NCBI GenBank assembly: GCA_020638655.1
Contig: JACKIC010000006.1
Location: 358,001-422,000 of the forward strand
Length of the DNA stretch: 64,000 bases
Source of the DNA: Planctomycetota bacterium
Lineage (GTDB): Bacteria; Planctomycetota; UBA1135; UBA2386
Direction of reading: 5' to 3'
Shown here: positions 1-9,209 of the stretch, one piece after another
Numbering within the stretch: position 1 is the stretch's first letter
Layout of the letters: each line of letters opens with the position of its first letter
Notes under the pieces: model-generated
Database searches by the model: none
The model's input: the letters and a program-made list of their open reading frames with translations, nothing else
What the model was told of the DNA's origin: nothing
Made by a program: the position numbers and the translations under genes

Positions 1-408
1 AACCTGTCCACGGCCCTGTCGACGCCGCGGAACCTCTGCGCGGCACCGTTCGACGGTCTGGTGCTCGACACCAGCGCCGAACCCGTGATCGGCACCGTGC
101 TGCAATGGCAGGTCAACGGCATCCTGCCGTCGACCGGCTGGGGCGTGCTGCTGCGCTCGCTGACCCAGGCCACGCCCGCGATCGATCTGACCGCGATCGG
201 CATGCCCGGCTGCTATTCGCACGTGATCGCGCCCGTCACGACGCTGTTCGTCGCGCCGGGGACGACGCAGACGGTGGCCGAGTCGATCCCCAACGTGACG
301 GCGTTCGTCGGCGTGGATCTGATCGGCCAGGCGGTCACCTACAACCCGACGCTGAACTCGTTGGGGCTCGTGGCCTCCAACGGCGTCAAGCTCAGCGTGG
401 GTCTGTAG
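1..408 (+). CDS. C-terminal end of a secreted protein (partial, truncated by the window edge)
   Basis: The reading frame is open from the first base and stops at 408, so only the last 135 residues or so are visible. The segment is rich in Thr, Val, Gly and Pro and has a GMPGC motif followed by a run ending NVTAFVGVDLIGQ. The same layout (G-x-PGC, an acidic or Thr-rich stretch, then IPN..A-VGV) recurs at the C-terminus of the protein at 7454-8449, so the two share a beta-rich exported domain. I know such paralogous tails from large secreted proteins of some Planctomycetota, which is family-level recollection only. Function unknown; the N-terminus lies outside the window. Confidence 0.7.
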   Translation, partial: NLSTALSTPRNLCAAPFDGLVLDTSAEPVIGTVLQWQVNGILPSTGWGVLLRSLTQATPAIDLTAIGMPGCYSHVIAPVTTLFVAPGTTQTVAESIPNVTAFVGVDLIGQAVTYNPTLNSLGLVASNGVKLSVGL

Positions 409-456
409 GCCGAAGCGGCGGTGGTCGTGCGCAGGGCGCCGGATACCCTGCGCGCC

Positions 457-2013
457 ATGCGCACGCCCCGCCCTGCCGCTGTCGCCCTGCTGCTCGTCGC
501 CTGCCCGTGCCTCACCGCACAGGAGGCGCGTTACGCGGTGTCGATCGCCGACGTGCAGGCGCAGGTCGCCGAGGTGCGGGCGACGTTCCCGGCGGCGGGC
601 AAGGAAGCCCTCGAGCTGTTCCTGCCGGTCTGGTCGCCGGGCTTCTACCGCGTCGAGAAGTACCACGAGCAGGTGCTCTCGTTCGCCGCGGCGGGGGACG
701 GCGGCCAGCAGTTGGCGTATGCGCACACCGCGGACAATCGCTGGCGCGTCGACGCGGCCGGCACCGCCAGCGTCACCGTGACCTACACGTTGTCGTGCAA
801 GCGCGGCAGCGTCACCGGCAACCAGATCACGCCCGACTTCGCGGTGCTCTGCGGGCCCGCCACGTTCGTAGGTGAGGTCGACAACCTCGGCCGCGAGCAC
901 CGCGTCGCCGTGACGCTGCCCGACGGCTGGCGCGACTGCGTCACGGGGCTGCCGCGCGCCGAAGGTGCCGCGAACGAGTTCGTCGCGCGCGACTACGACT
1001 GGCTCGTCGACTCGCCGTTCGTGCTCGGCGCGGTCGACACGCGCGCCTTCGACGTGCTCGGCGCCCGTCACGAGTGGGCCGCCTTCGGGTCGTGCGACGG
1101 CTGGGACCACGATCTGCTCGTGAAGCGCCTGCAGCCGATCGCCGAGGAGCTGTGCAGCACCTTCGGCGTGGTGCCCTTCACGCGCTACGTGTTCCTCGCC
1201 GGCTTCCGCAACGCCAACGGCGGCCTCGAACATCTCGACTCCACGCTGCTCAGCGTGAGCCGGCGTCAGCGCCCCGACGACGCGGGGTTCCTCTCGTTCG
1301 TGGCGCACGAGTATGCGCACGCCTTCAACGTCAAGCGCCTGCGTCCCGTCGAGCTCGGTCCGTTCGACTACGAACACCCGCCGTCGACGCCGAGCCTGTG
1401 GATCTCCGAAGGGCTGACCACGTGGTTCGGTGACCTCGCGCTCGTGCGTGCAGAGGCCGTCGACGAGGCGACGTGGCTGCGGCTCGTCTCCGGTCACGTG
1501 CGGTCGCTGCAGAACGCCGCCGGCCGCCGCCGCCAGACGCTCGAGCAGGCGAGCCTGTCCGTCTGGAACGGCTCGATCTCCGGCACGGGCGGCGACCCGC
1601 GCACGACGATCAGCTACTACGTCAAGGGTCCCGTCGTCGGGCTGGTGCTCGAGGCGCGCCTTCGCGTCGCCACCGAGGGCCGGCACGGCCTCGACGAGGT
1701 GATGCGCCGCGCCTATGCGCGCTATTCGGGCGCGCGCGGCTTCACCGCCGAGCAGTTCGAGGCCGTCGCCGCGGAGGTCGCCGGCGCGCCGCAGAAGGAG
1801 TTCTTCGACCGCGCGTTGCGGTCCACGGACGAGCTCGACTACGGCGAGGTGCTCGGGTGGTTCGGGCTGCGCTTCCGCCCCGTCGAGGAGGGCGCACAGC
1901 GCCCCGATCCCTGGCAGCTCGAGGCGGCGCCGGAGGCGAGCGAGGCGCAGCGCGAGCACCTGCGGGCGCTCACCTCACCGACGCCGCGCCCTCACTTGAG
2001 CCACTCGAAGTGA
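457..2013 (+). CDS. M61-family metallopeptidase (glycyl aminopeptidase-like), PDZ domain absent
   Basis: A 518-residue secreted zinc peptidase. The ATG at 457 is preferred over the GTG at 421 because it is followed directly by a signal peptide (basic start, then AAVALLLVACPCLTA). The catalytic HEYAH lies at about residues 284-288 inside HEYAHAFNVKRL, which matches the M61 HExxH-x-xNVKR signature. The third zinc ligand is probably the Glu of WISEGLTTWFGD about 40 residues later. M61 enzymes are usually near 600 residues with a C-terminal PDZ domain. Here the chain ends about 50 residues after the ALRST segment and has no PDZ GLG loop. The last 22 bp overlap the convergent gene that ends at 1992. 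Substrate unknown. Confidence 0.88.
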   Translation: MRTPRPAAVALLLVACPCLTAQEARYAVSIADVQAQVAEVRATFPAAGKEALELFLPVWSPGFYRVEKYHEQVLSFAAAGDGGQQLAYAHTADNRWRVDAAGTASVTVTYTLSCKRGSVTGNQITPDFAVLCGPATFVGEVDNLGREHRVAVTLPDGWRDCVTGLPRAEGAANEFVARDYDWLVDSPFVLGAVDTRAFDVLGARHEWAAFGSCDGWDHDLLVKRLQPIAEELCSTFGVVPFTRYVFLAGFRNANGGLEHLDSTLLSVSRRQRPDDAGFLSFVAHEYAHAFNVKRLRPVELGPFDYEHPPSTPSLWISEGLTTWFGDLALVRAEAVDEATWLRLVSGHVRSLQNAAGRRRQTLEQASLSVWNGSISGTGGDPRTTISYYVKGPVVGLVLEARLRVATEGRHGLDEVMRRAYARYSGARGFTAEQFEAVAAEVAGAPQKEFFDRALRSTDELDYGEVLGWFGLRFRPVEEGAQRPDPWQLEAAPEASEAQREHLRALTSPTPRPHLSHSK

Positions 2014-3476
2014 CCGCCGGTCACCTCGGCGATCTTCTGCAGCTGGTCGCGGAACCACTCGCTGTCGGTGTAGGCGACCGTGTGCACGGTGACCTTGTAG
2101 AAGCGGTTGAGGTCGGCCAGGTGCCGCGTGACGCGGTTGTAGTGCACGTAGAGGCCGATGTCGGGTTCGCCTGACGACAGCAGGTAGACCGTGTCGAGCG
2201 TCGGGTCGGCGACGACGGTGTCGAGCGCCAGCCAGATGTCCTTCGCCTTGCCCTTGCTCGGCGCCGCCGCGAACGCCAGCGCCCGCTTGCGCGTCTTGCT
2301 GGTCAGCTTGACGGGCTTCTTGACGAACGCGTCGAGCGTCTCCTCGTAGTTGTAGACGTTGAAGGTGATCTTCTCGTCGAGCAGCTCGAGCACGCGCGAC
2401 AGCTCGGCGACGGCGGCCTCCTCCTTGGCCATTCCCTTGCTCTGCAGCTGCTGCTGCATCATCACCGACTTGTCGAGCAGGAACGCCGCGTGGTCGCTGT
2501 CGACGGGCAGGCCGTTGTAGGACACCGTCGTCGGCGACTTGCGCGACGGCACGCCGCGGCCTTCGGGGAACGCGAAGCTCTCGCGGTTGTCCTTCCACCA
2601 CTGCGCCCAGACGCCCGGTTGTTCGATCGGCTGCCCCGTGAGCTCCTGCAGTTCGCGCAGCGCGCGCGCCGCGACCACGGGGCGGCCGTCGCCGAGCGCC
2701 GTGATCAGCGCGTCGACCGCGGTCTTCGTCTTGATCTTGCCGAGGTTCTCGACGGCCTGCATGCGCGGCCGCCAGTCCGTGTCCTTCAGCGCCGTGGTGC
2801 TCAGCGCCTCGACCCGGTCGGGGCACACCTGCGGCGTTGCACCGAGCAGCGCGCACCGCACGCCGCCGTCGGCGTCCTGCGCGATGGCCGCCGTGAATCG
2901 GTCCAGGTAGGTCGCCTTGTCGAGCCGCGCGAGCGCCTCGATCGCGTTGGCCCGCGCGTATTCGTCCTTGTGGCGCGCCACCGGTTCGAGCTGCTTGCAG
3001 ATCGAAGGATTGCCGATCATGCCCAGCGAGCGCGCCGCCCAGCGCACGAGGTCGGATTCCTTCGCCGTCAGCGCCTTCTGGAGCACCTCGGCGAAGCCGG
3101 CCTCGCCGTAGATGCCCAGCAACTCCGCGCACCATTGCCGCACGCGCGGATCGCGCCCCTTCTTGAGCTCGAGTTCGACGCGCAGCCGCGCATAGTGGTC
3201 GGTGATCTGCGTCAGCGCCTCCCAGCAGATGTCGCGGTAGTGCGCCGGGGCCAGGTGCAGGTGCGTGCGCCGCTCGGTCTGCTGCATCACTTCGAGCAGC
3301 AACTCGACCGCGGCGACGTTGTTGGCTTGCTGGCAGATCCTCGCACCCTCGCGCACCTGTTGCTCTGCGCGCTCACCGAGCAGTTCGGCCGCGCGCTGCA
3401 GGTCGGGTGCGGGCGCCTGCGCGACGACCGGGACGAGGATGAGCAGGTTGCCGAGGAGGGTCGCGATGGCGTTCAT
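1992..3476 (-). CDS. Secreted HEAT-repeat protein with C-terminal vWA-like domain
   Basis: 494 residues. The ATG at 3476 is chosen because a signal peptide follows at once (LLGNLLILVPVVAQA); the open frame extends to 3635 but that part is Arg/Gly-rich and non-signal. Residues about 60-300 contain HEAT-like helical pairs, for example WCAELLGIYGEAGFAEVLQK and VRWAARSLGMIGNPSICKQL. The final 200 residues resemble a von Willebrand factor A fold (FLLDKSVMMQQQ, then VYLLSSGEPDIG, then IAEVTGGHFEWLK at the very end), a combination common in planctomycete exported proteins. The first vWA strand has LDKS rather than a clear DxSxS, so metal binding is uncertain. It probably acts as a protein-interaction scaffold. 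It overlaps the end of the M61 gene convergently. Confidence 0.75.
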   Translation of the reverse strand: MNAIATLLGNLLILVPVVAQAPAPDLQRAAELLGERAEQQVREGARICQQANNVAAVELLLEVMQQTERRTHLHLAPAHYRDICWEALTQITDHYARLRVELELKKGRDPRVRQWCAELLGIYGEAGFAEVLQKALTAKESDLVRWAARSLGMIGNPSICKQLEPVARHKDEYARANAIEALARLDKATYLDRFTAAIAQDADGGVRCALLGATPQVCPDRVEALSTTALKDTDWRPRMQAVENLGKIKTKTAVDALITALGDGRPVVAARALRELQELTGQPIEQPGVWAQWWKDNRESFAFPEGRGVPSRKSPTTVSYNGLPVDSDHAAFLLDKSVMMQQQLQSKGMAKEEAAVAELSRVLELLDEKITFNVYNYEETLDAFVKKPVKLTSKTRKRALAFAAAPSKGKAKDIWLALDTVVADPTLDTVYLLSSGEPDIGLYVHYNRVTRHLADLNRFYKVTVHTVAYTDSEWFRDQLQKIAEVTGGHFEWLK

Positions 3477-3527
3477 TGGTGTGGGTCGAGGGCGTGACAG
3501 TGTAGTCCGAGGGGTATCGTGCCGGCC

Positions 3528-5594
3528 ATGCCCGTCGCCTCGCGCCCCCTCGCGCTCGTTGCCGCTGCGTTTGCGCTTGCCCTGTCGCTCACCGGCCAGC
3601 AGCACCTTCGCTTCCTGCACATCTCCGACACCCATTTGCCGCGCGAGGCGTCAGAGCGCTACGTGCGTGAGCTCATGGACCGGACCGACGCGGCCGAGGT
3701 CGCGTTCAGCATCCACACCGGCGACATCACCGAGTTCGGCGGCCGGCGCGACGCGTGGCCGGCGTATCTCGCGTTGTTCGACGGCAGCAAGCTGCCGCAC
3801 TACGACGCGCTCGGCAACCACGACCAGACCTGGGACGGCCTCGCCGACCGGCTGCGCGCGCACTTCGGCGCCGCCTACTACCGCTTCGAGAACCACGGGG
3901 TGACGTTCTTCTGCCTCAACTCGGCGACCGCGCAGGATCCGCGGCCGAGCTACGGCGAAGAGCAGCTGCAATGGCTCGAGCGGGAGCTCACCAAGCTGCC
4001 CGCCGACGCGCGCGTCGCGCTGTTCCAGCACCATCCGCCCGACAGCGACGAGTTCGCGACGCCCTACGAGACGCAGCGCATCTACGCGATGCTGGCCGGC
4101 CGCGATGTGCTCGCGCTGTTCGTCGGTCACGGCCATGCAGCGCGGTCGGGAACGGCGGGCGCGTGGCGTTGGGTGATGGGCGGGTCGACGTTCGGCGGCA
4201 ACACCGGTCACGGCACCTGCGACGTCGAGGGCCGCAAGGTGCGTTACGTCTACGACTACCTCGACCCCAAGAAGAAGTCGGTCACGCTGCTCGACGAGGA
4301 GCAGCCCGCGTTCTCGCCGTTCTCGCTGGCGCTCGACGTGACGCCGCGCGAGGGCGGGCTGCACGCGCGGCTCCGCCCGGCCGGAGAAGGCGCGCCGGCG
4401 CTGAAGGGGCTGCGAGCCTATCTGGACTTCGACCAGAACGTCGTCGTGCGCAGCGCGCGCGAGGTCGACGTGCCGATCGTGGACCTGGTGCCCGGCGTGC
4501 ATGTATTGACCGTCGAAGCCGAGCGCGCCGATGGTCGCGTGCACCACCTGCTGCACGAGTTCGAGGTGCCGGAAGGCGCCGACGCGCGGCTGCAGCGCGT
4601 GTGGGGCTGCCGGTTGCCCGAGGCCGTGCAGGGGCCGATGGCGATCGACGACGGTCTGCTGGTCGTCGCCGGCAACGCGGGCACCGTGTACGCGCGCGAC
4701 ATGGCCACCGGTGTTCCGCGCTGGCAGTTCGAGCTCGACGGTCCCGCCCCCGGCGGCGTCGTGCGCGACGGCCACGGCGGCTTCGTCGTCGGCACCCTCG
4801 AAGGAACGCTCGTGCGCCTCGACCGCAGCGGACAGCCCAGTTGGCGCGCCGAGGTCGGCGAGGCGGTCGCCGCGGCGCCGTTCGTGCACGGTGACCTCGT
4901 CGTCGCCGTCGATCTCGGCGGCAACGGCCACGCGTTCGCCGCGCGCAACGGCGAAGAACGGTGGCACCGCAAGCTCGCCGCCTACGCGATCGAGAAGCCG
5001 CCCGTGCCGCTCGACGACCGCCGCGCGCTCGTCGGCGCGTGGGATACGCGCGTGCACGCGTTCGAGCTCGCCGACGGCAGCGAAGCCTGGTCCGAGCGCG
5101 GCAAGGGCGCGCGCGCCAAGGCGGCGCGCTACTACAGCCCCGCCGACTGTCCGCCCGTCGTGCAGGACGGCAAGGCGTTCGTGGTCGACCGCAGCTTCGC
5201 GCTGATGTTCCTCGATCTGCAGGGCAACGAGCTCCCGGGAGGGCTCGAACAGGTCGCTTCCGTCGCCGGCGACCCGGCGGCGCACCACGTGTACTTGCGC
5301 CGCTGCACAGGCGCGGTGACCTGCCTCGACAGCCGCGACCTGTCCGTCGTCTGGGACCGCGAACTGCCCGTCGGTCGCACGCCGACGCCGCTGACGGGCG
5401 CCGGCGGCTTGGTGTTCGCGATCGGCGAACGCGACGGCGTGCTCAGCGTGCTCGACGCGGCGACGGGTGAACGGATCGATCGGCGCCGCGTCAACGCGGG
5501 CTGTTATCCGTTCTGCCCGGTGGCCTGGGGGCAGGGTTTCGCGGTGGTGGGGGGCATGGACGGGCGCGTCGTGGCTTTGCGGCTGCGTCGGTGA
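3528..5594 (+). CDS. Metallophosphoesterase fused to PQQ-type beta-propeller
   Basis: 688 residues with a signal peptide (ALVAAAFALALSLTGQQ), so periplasmic or exported. The ATG at 3528 is preferred to the GTG three codons upstream. The calcineurin-like phosphoesterase core occupies about residues 28-230, with all metal-binding blocks in order: HISDTHLP, TGDITEFGG, GNHDQTWD, LFQHHPPD and FVGHGHA. Residues about 350-688 hold PQQ/WD-like propeller blades, with repeats of the type GTVYARDMATGVPRWQFEL and GHAFAARNGEERWHRKL. The propeller probably binds a partner or substrate. It is divergent from the HEAT/vWA gene, with starts about 50 bp apart. The substrate cannot be told from sequence. Confidence 0.85.
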   Translation: MPVASRPLALVAAAFALALSLTGQQHLRFLHISDTHLPREASERYVRELMDRTDAAEVAFSIHTGDITEFGGRRDAWPAYLALFDGSKLPHYDALGNHDQTWDGLADRLRAHFGAAYYRFENHGVTFFCLNSATAQDPRPSYGEEQLQWLERELTKLPADARVALFQHHPPDSDEFATPYETQRIYAMLAGRDVLALFVGHGHAARSGTAGAWRWVMGGSTFGGNTGHGTCDVEGRKVRYVYDYLDPKKKSVTLLDEEQPAFSPFSLALDVTPREGGLHARLRPAGEGAPALKGLRAYLDFDQNVVVRSAREVDVPIVDLVPGVHVLTVEAERADGRVHHLLHEFEVPEGADARLQRVWGCRLPEAVQGPMAIDDGLLVVAGNAGTVYARDMATGVPRWQFELDGPAPGGVVRDGHGGFVVGTLEGTLVRLDRSGQPSWRAEVGEAVAAAPFVHGDLVVAVDLGGNGHAFAARNGEERWHRKLAAYAIEKPPVPLDDRRALVGAWDTRVHAFELADGSEAWSERGKGARAKAARYYSPADCPPVVQDGKAFVVDRSFALMFLDLQGNELPGGLEQVASVAGDPAAHHVYLRRCTGAVTCLDSRDLSVVWDRELPVGRTPTPLTGAGGLVFAIGERDGVLSVLDAATGERIDRRRVNAGCYPFCPVAWGQGFAVVGGMDGRVVALRLRR

Positions 5595-5658
5595 CGGCGC
5601 CGGCGCGGCCGGGCGACTGCCGCTCCACCCGCGCCGCCTCGCCGCCTACCATCTCGCC

Positions 5659-7311
5659 ATGTCGCCCGAAGACCCGTGCGCGGTTGCCTTCCCCAGCCTC
5701 ACCGACGCCGAGATGCGCATCGTCGCCGCGCTCGGCACCACGCGGCGTTTCGCCGACGGGGAGGTCCTGTTCCAGAAGGGCGACAAGGACTTCCCCTTCT
5801 ACGTCGTCGCGGAGGGGGCGATCCGCATCACCGAGTGTTCGACCGGCGAGGAACGTCACGTCGTCGATCACGAGCCCGGCGGGTTCAGTGGTGACATCGA
5901 CCTGTTGACCGGCAGGTCCGCCGTGGTCACCGCGCGCGCCACGCGCGGTCTGCAGGCGATCGCGGTGCCGGCGACGCGACTGCGCCGCCTGCTCAACGAA
6001 CTGCCGGCGCTCAGCGACAAGCTCATGCACGCCTTTCAGCTGCGGCGTGAGATCCTCGAGCGTTCGGGTTTCGCCGGAGTGCAGCTGCTCGGTCGCACGG
6101 ACTCGCCGGCGGCGTTGCGCATCCAGGAGTTCTTCTACAAGAACCGCGTGCCCTCGCGGTTCGTCGACATCGACGAGGCCGAAGGGCAGGCGCTCGCGGT
6201 GAAGTGGTCGATCGATCCCGAGCGTCTGCCGGCGATCATCGCCGGGCACAAGGTCGTGCAGGAGCCGACGCTGCCGGGCATCGCGCAGTGCATCGGCATC
6301 AGCCGCGACGTTCCGGACGAGGTGCTGGATCTGGTGATCGTCGGCGCCGGGCCCTCGGGTCTGGCCGCGGCGGTCTACGGCGGTTCGGAAGGGCTGCGCA
6401 CCATGGTGCTCGATTCGGTCGGGCCCGGCGGTCAGGCGGGCAGCAGCTCGAAGATCGAGAACTACATGGGCTTTCCGTCGGGGATCAGCGGCGTCGAACT
6501 CGCGAACCGCGGCTTCATCCAGGCGCTGAAGTTCGGCGTCACGTTCAACGCACCGGTCTCGGTCCTGGACATCCGACGCCGCCCGGACGGCATCCTCGAA
6601 CTGCCGCTGTGCTCGGGACAGGTGGCGCGTGCCCGCGCCGTGCTGATCGCCACCGGCGTCTCCTACCGTCGGCTGCCGATCGACAACTACGCGCGCCTCG
6701 AGGGCATCGGCGTCTATCACGCCGCGACGAGCGTCGAGGCCCGCGCCTGCCGAGACCGCATGGCGATCGTCGTCGGCGGCGGCAACAGCGCGGGACAGGC
6801 GGCCATGTATCTGGCCGAGCACGCCAGCGCCGTGAAGCTGATCCTGCGCGGCGGTGACCTCTTCCACAGCATGTCGAGCTACCTCGCCGACCGCGTGCGC
6901 GCGCACCCGAACATCGAGGTCTGTCACTACACCGAGGTCGAAGCGCTCGCCGGCGACAACCAGCTGCGCGGCGTCACTCTGCGCGACAACCGCACCGGCG
7001 AGTGCGTGTCGCACGACTGCGCCGCGATGTTCGTGTTCGTCGGCGCCAAGCCAGCGACCGATTGGCTTCCGGACCGCGTCGCGCGCGACGACAAGGGCTT
7101 CGTGCTCACGGGCACCGCGGCCATGGAGTCCGGCAACTGGCCACTTCCCGAACCGCCGTGCGAGCTCGAGACGTCGTTGCCGGGCGTGTTCGCGTGCGGC
7201 GACGTGCGCTCGGGGACCACCAAGCGCTGCGCTTTCGCTGCCGGCGACGGGGCCTTGGCGGTCACGTGCGTGCACCAGTACCTGGCCAAGGGGACTGCGG
7301 CCGCGTCGTAG
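5659..7311 (+). CDS. Cyclic-nucleotide-binding domain / thioredoxin-fold / TrxR-like FAD oxidoreductase fusion
   Basis: 550 residues. The ATG at 5659 begins the recognisable N-terminus; the upstream open frame to 5467 overlaps the previous gene and looks non-coding. Residues about 20-140 form a CRP-type cNMP-binding domain (VLFQKGDKDFPFYVVAEGAI). Residues about 140-215 look like a glutaredoxin or thioredoxin fold with no CxxC. From about residue 222 there is a TrxR-like FAD/NAD(P) reductase with GAGPSGLAAAVYGGSEG and VVGGGNSAGQAAMYL. The redox CxxC of true thioredoxin reductases (CATCDG) is replaced by YHAATSVEARAC, so classical thioredoxin reduction is not expected. This fusion architecture is known in several phyla and usually annotated as TrxR. 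It may be a ligand-gated flavin reductase. Confidence 0.88.
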   Translation: MSPEDPCAVAFPSLTDAEMRIVAALGTTRRFADGEVLFQKGDKDFPFYVVAEGAIRITECSTGEERHVVDHEPGGFSGDIDLLTGRSAVVTARATRGLQAIAVPATRLRRLLNELPALSDKLMHAFQLRREILERSGFAGVQLLGRTDSPAALRIQEFFYKNRVPSRFVDIDEAEGQALAVKWSIDPERLPAIIAGHKVVQEPTLPGIAQCIGISRDVPDEVLDLVIVGAGPSGLAAAVYGGSEGLRTMVLDSVGPGGQAGSSSKIENYMGFPSGISGVELANRGFIQALKFGVTFNAPVSVLDIRRRPDGILELPLCSGQVARARAVLIATGVSYRRLPIDNYARLEGIGVYHAATSVEARACRDRMAIVVGGGNSAGQAAMYLAEHASAVKLILRGGDLFHSMSSYLADRVRAHPNIEVCHYTEVEALAGDNQLRGVTLRDNRTGECVSHDCAAMFVFVGAKPATDWLPDRVARDDKGFVLTGTAAMESGNWPLPEPPCELETSLPGVFACGDVRSGTTKRCAFAAGDGALAVTCVHQYLAKGTAAAS

Positions 7312-7368
7312 GCGCGGCTACGCCGAGGACCTCGACCTGCTCGACGGACCGGCGCTGCTCTCGAAACG

Positions 7369-7402
7369 AACCGGCCGTCACCCCGAAGAGCGACGGCCGG
7401 TT
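7369..7402. terminator. Strong hairpin between convergent genes
   Basis: An 11-bp perfect stem (AACCGGCCGTC pairing with GACGGCCGGTT) encloses a 12-nt loop. It sits between the oxidoreductase stop at 7311 and the convergent stop at 7454. There is no T tract on either side, so this is an intrinsic-terminator-like or transcript-stabilising structure, not a textbook Rho-independent terminator. Confidence 0.5.
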
Positions 7403-7453
7403 GCTGTCCGCGGTCGATACGGCGCCGATCGACACGGCGCCGACGCCATGGCA

Positions 7454-8449
7454 CTAATTGCCGATGTAGATGCGGCCGTAGTTGGTGGTCGTGATGCCGG
7501 GCGCGTTGGCCAGCGGGTCGAGACAGGCGTACTGCGAGAAGACGAGCACGCCGACGTAGGCCGGATTGTTGGGGATCGGGAACGCCACCGAGCCGCCGCC
7601 GGCGCCGTCGAGCAGCATGAAGGAGCTCGCGGTGATGTCCTCGTACTGGAAGCAGCCCGGGGCGCCGTAGACCGACAGGTCGAGCGGGAACGGGAAGGCG
7701 TTGTAGAAGCCGAGGATCGACACGGCCAGGCCGTTCGGCAAGCCGTTGCTGACGTCGAGGCCGGTGGTCTGACCCAGCTGCGAACTGCCGGTCAGGTGAT
7801 GGGCCGGCGTGCCCATGGTGCCCGCGCAGCCGACGCCGTAGGTCGACAGGCGCGCCGTCAGTTCACTGACGTCGAACTTCATCGCGGCGTTGCCGGTCGT
7901 GCCGGACGCCGGGGCCGGGCCGGTCGTGCCGTACCAGTAGAGGCGCTGACGAGTGTCGCGCCGGAAGCCCGTGGTGCCGGTCGTCAGGCTGTTGGTGCAG
8001 GTGATCTGCATCACCATGTCGTCGACGCCGTTGTAGACGAAGAAGTTCTGCAGCCCGATCTCGTTCCACGTGTTGGCGGTGATGTTCCACGTGAAGTCCG
8101 TGGCCGACAGCACCGTGACGGCGTTGGGCGTCAGGTTGTTGGCGAAGGTCGGGTCGAGCGGCGTGCCCGCCGGATGGTGGTCGAGGATGATCTCGATCGC
8201 ATCGAAGTGGATCGTGCCGGTGCCGCAGGGTGCGTAGCCGAGACCGGTGACCAGGCCCGCCATGCTGCCGAGATCGGTCGGCGTGGCCTTCGACTGGTAC
8301 TTCTGATTGCCCCAGGTGGCGAGGCTCGAGCTGCCGAACGGGATGACGTTGCAGGAGCCCGCGGCGGCGTTGTTGTCCGGGACGAAGTAGTTCTGGCCGG
8401 TAGCCGTGGCCGCCACGAGGGTCGTGGCGAGAAGGATGGGGAGACGCAT
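7454..8449 (-). CDS. Secreted protein with planctomycete-type C-terminal GxPGC domain
   Basis: 331 residues with a signal peptide (PILLATTLVAATATGQ, cleavage near Gln19). The mature protein is rich in Asn, Thr and Gly and poor in Lys, as expected for an exported beta protein. The C-terminal third has YGVGCAGTMGTP and, about 95 residues from the end, LDLSVYGAPGCFQYED followed by IPNNPAYVGVLVF, matching the partial protein at 1-408. The middle part (IHFDAIEIILDHHPAGT) looks like a jelly-roll or surface-protein domain. Function is unknown; a surface or cell-envelope role is inferred from the signal peptide and composition. No catalytic motif seen. Confidence 0.75.
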   Translation of the reverse strand: MRLPILLATTLVAATATGQNYFVPDNNAAAGSCNVIPFGSSSLATWGNQKYQSKATPTDLGSMAGLVTGLGYAPCGTGTIHFDAIEIILDHHPAGTPLDPTFANNLTPNAVTVLSATDFTWNITANTWNEIGLQNFFVYNGVDDMVMQITCTNSLTTGTTGFRRDTRQRLYWYGTTGPAPASGTTGNAAMKFDVSELTARLSTYGVGCAGTMGTPAHHLTGSSQLGQTTGLDVSNGLPNGLAVSILGFYNAFPFPLDLSVYGAPGCFQYEDITASSFMLLDGAGGGSVAFPIPNNPAYVGVLVFSQYACLDPLANAPGITTTNYGRIYIGN

Positions 8450-8585
8450 GGGTTAGCTCCGGGGGTTGGGATGGTGGAGAAGCTGCACATCCTAACGACG
8501 AGCCCGGCCGGAGGGCCGGTCGGTGGCGGGCATGGTGCAACAGGGATGTCTTCTCTCCGGGTGGGTCGTGCAATGCGCCGAGGAG

Positions 8586-9110
8586 TCAATCCGCCGAGAA
8601 CTCGACCGACACCACCCGATCGCGCTCGAAGCGCACGATGCCCCAGTCCCGGTTGAAGCGCGCCTCGTCGCTGTGCCGGTAGATCACGGCGTCAGACAAG
8701 AACAGCGGCCCTTCGTCGGTGCGCACCCCCGAACCGCGCCGGTAGCCGGCCATGATCTCCTCGACCTGAGTCAGGGTCATGCCGGGCTGCACGCGCCGCA
8801 GGTCCTGCAGGAACGGCTTGCGCGACGACCAGGGCACGAGGTGCAGCGCCGTCAGCGTCACCAGGGCGACGAGGCACGACGTCCCGGAGCGGATCCGTTC
8901 TCGCCTGCCATCCACCAACCAGCCCAGCAACCACGGCAACGCGATCAGCGCGCCGGCGCCGAGGTAGAGCGCGCGGTCCAGTGGGAAGCACAGCAGTACT
9001 TCGGCGAAGATCGCGACGACGACCGCCAGCGCAGCGACGAGCAACGCGAGGGTGACGAACCCGGTGCTGGTCACGGACGGGGTGGCTCGCGGTACGAAAG
9101 GCGTCGGCAT
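8586..9110 (-). CDS. Hypothetical membrane protein with SmpA/OmlA-like C-terminal motif
   Basis: 174 residues from the ATG at 9110 (the frame is open to 9194). Two hydrophobic segments lie at about residues 17-42 (TLALLVAALAVVVAIFAEVL) and 48-66 (YLGAGALIALPWLLGWLV), with a possible third near residue 80. The C-terminal part carries VQPGMTLTQVEEIMAGY, the type of helix motif seen in BamE/SmpA-like domains, then a short beta tail ending VVSVEFSAD. This may be a small envelope protein; the resemblance is local and I would not name it further. No operon partner on the same strand. Confidence 0.6.
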   Translation of the reverse strand: MPTPFVPRATPSVTSTGFVTLALLVAALAVVVAIFAEVLLCFPLDRALYLGAGALIALPWLLGWLVDGRRERIRSGTSCLVALVTLTALHLVPWSSRKPFLQDLRRVQPGMTLTQVEEIMAGYRRGSGVRTDEGPLFLSDAVIYRHSDEARFNRDWGIVRFERDRVVSVEFSAD

Positions 9111-9209
9111 GGTCGGGGTCGGGGGCCGGAGTGTGCCGGATCGCGCGAATGGTGTCAGGTGGGGGATGCACGGCGATGCATCCCGCGACGGCACGGATAG
9201 CCTGCGGCG

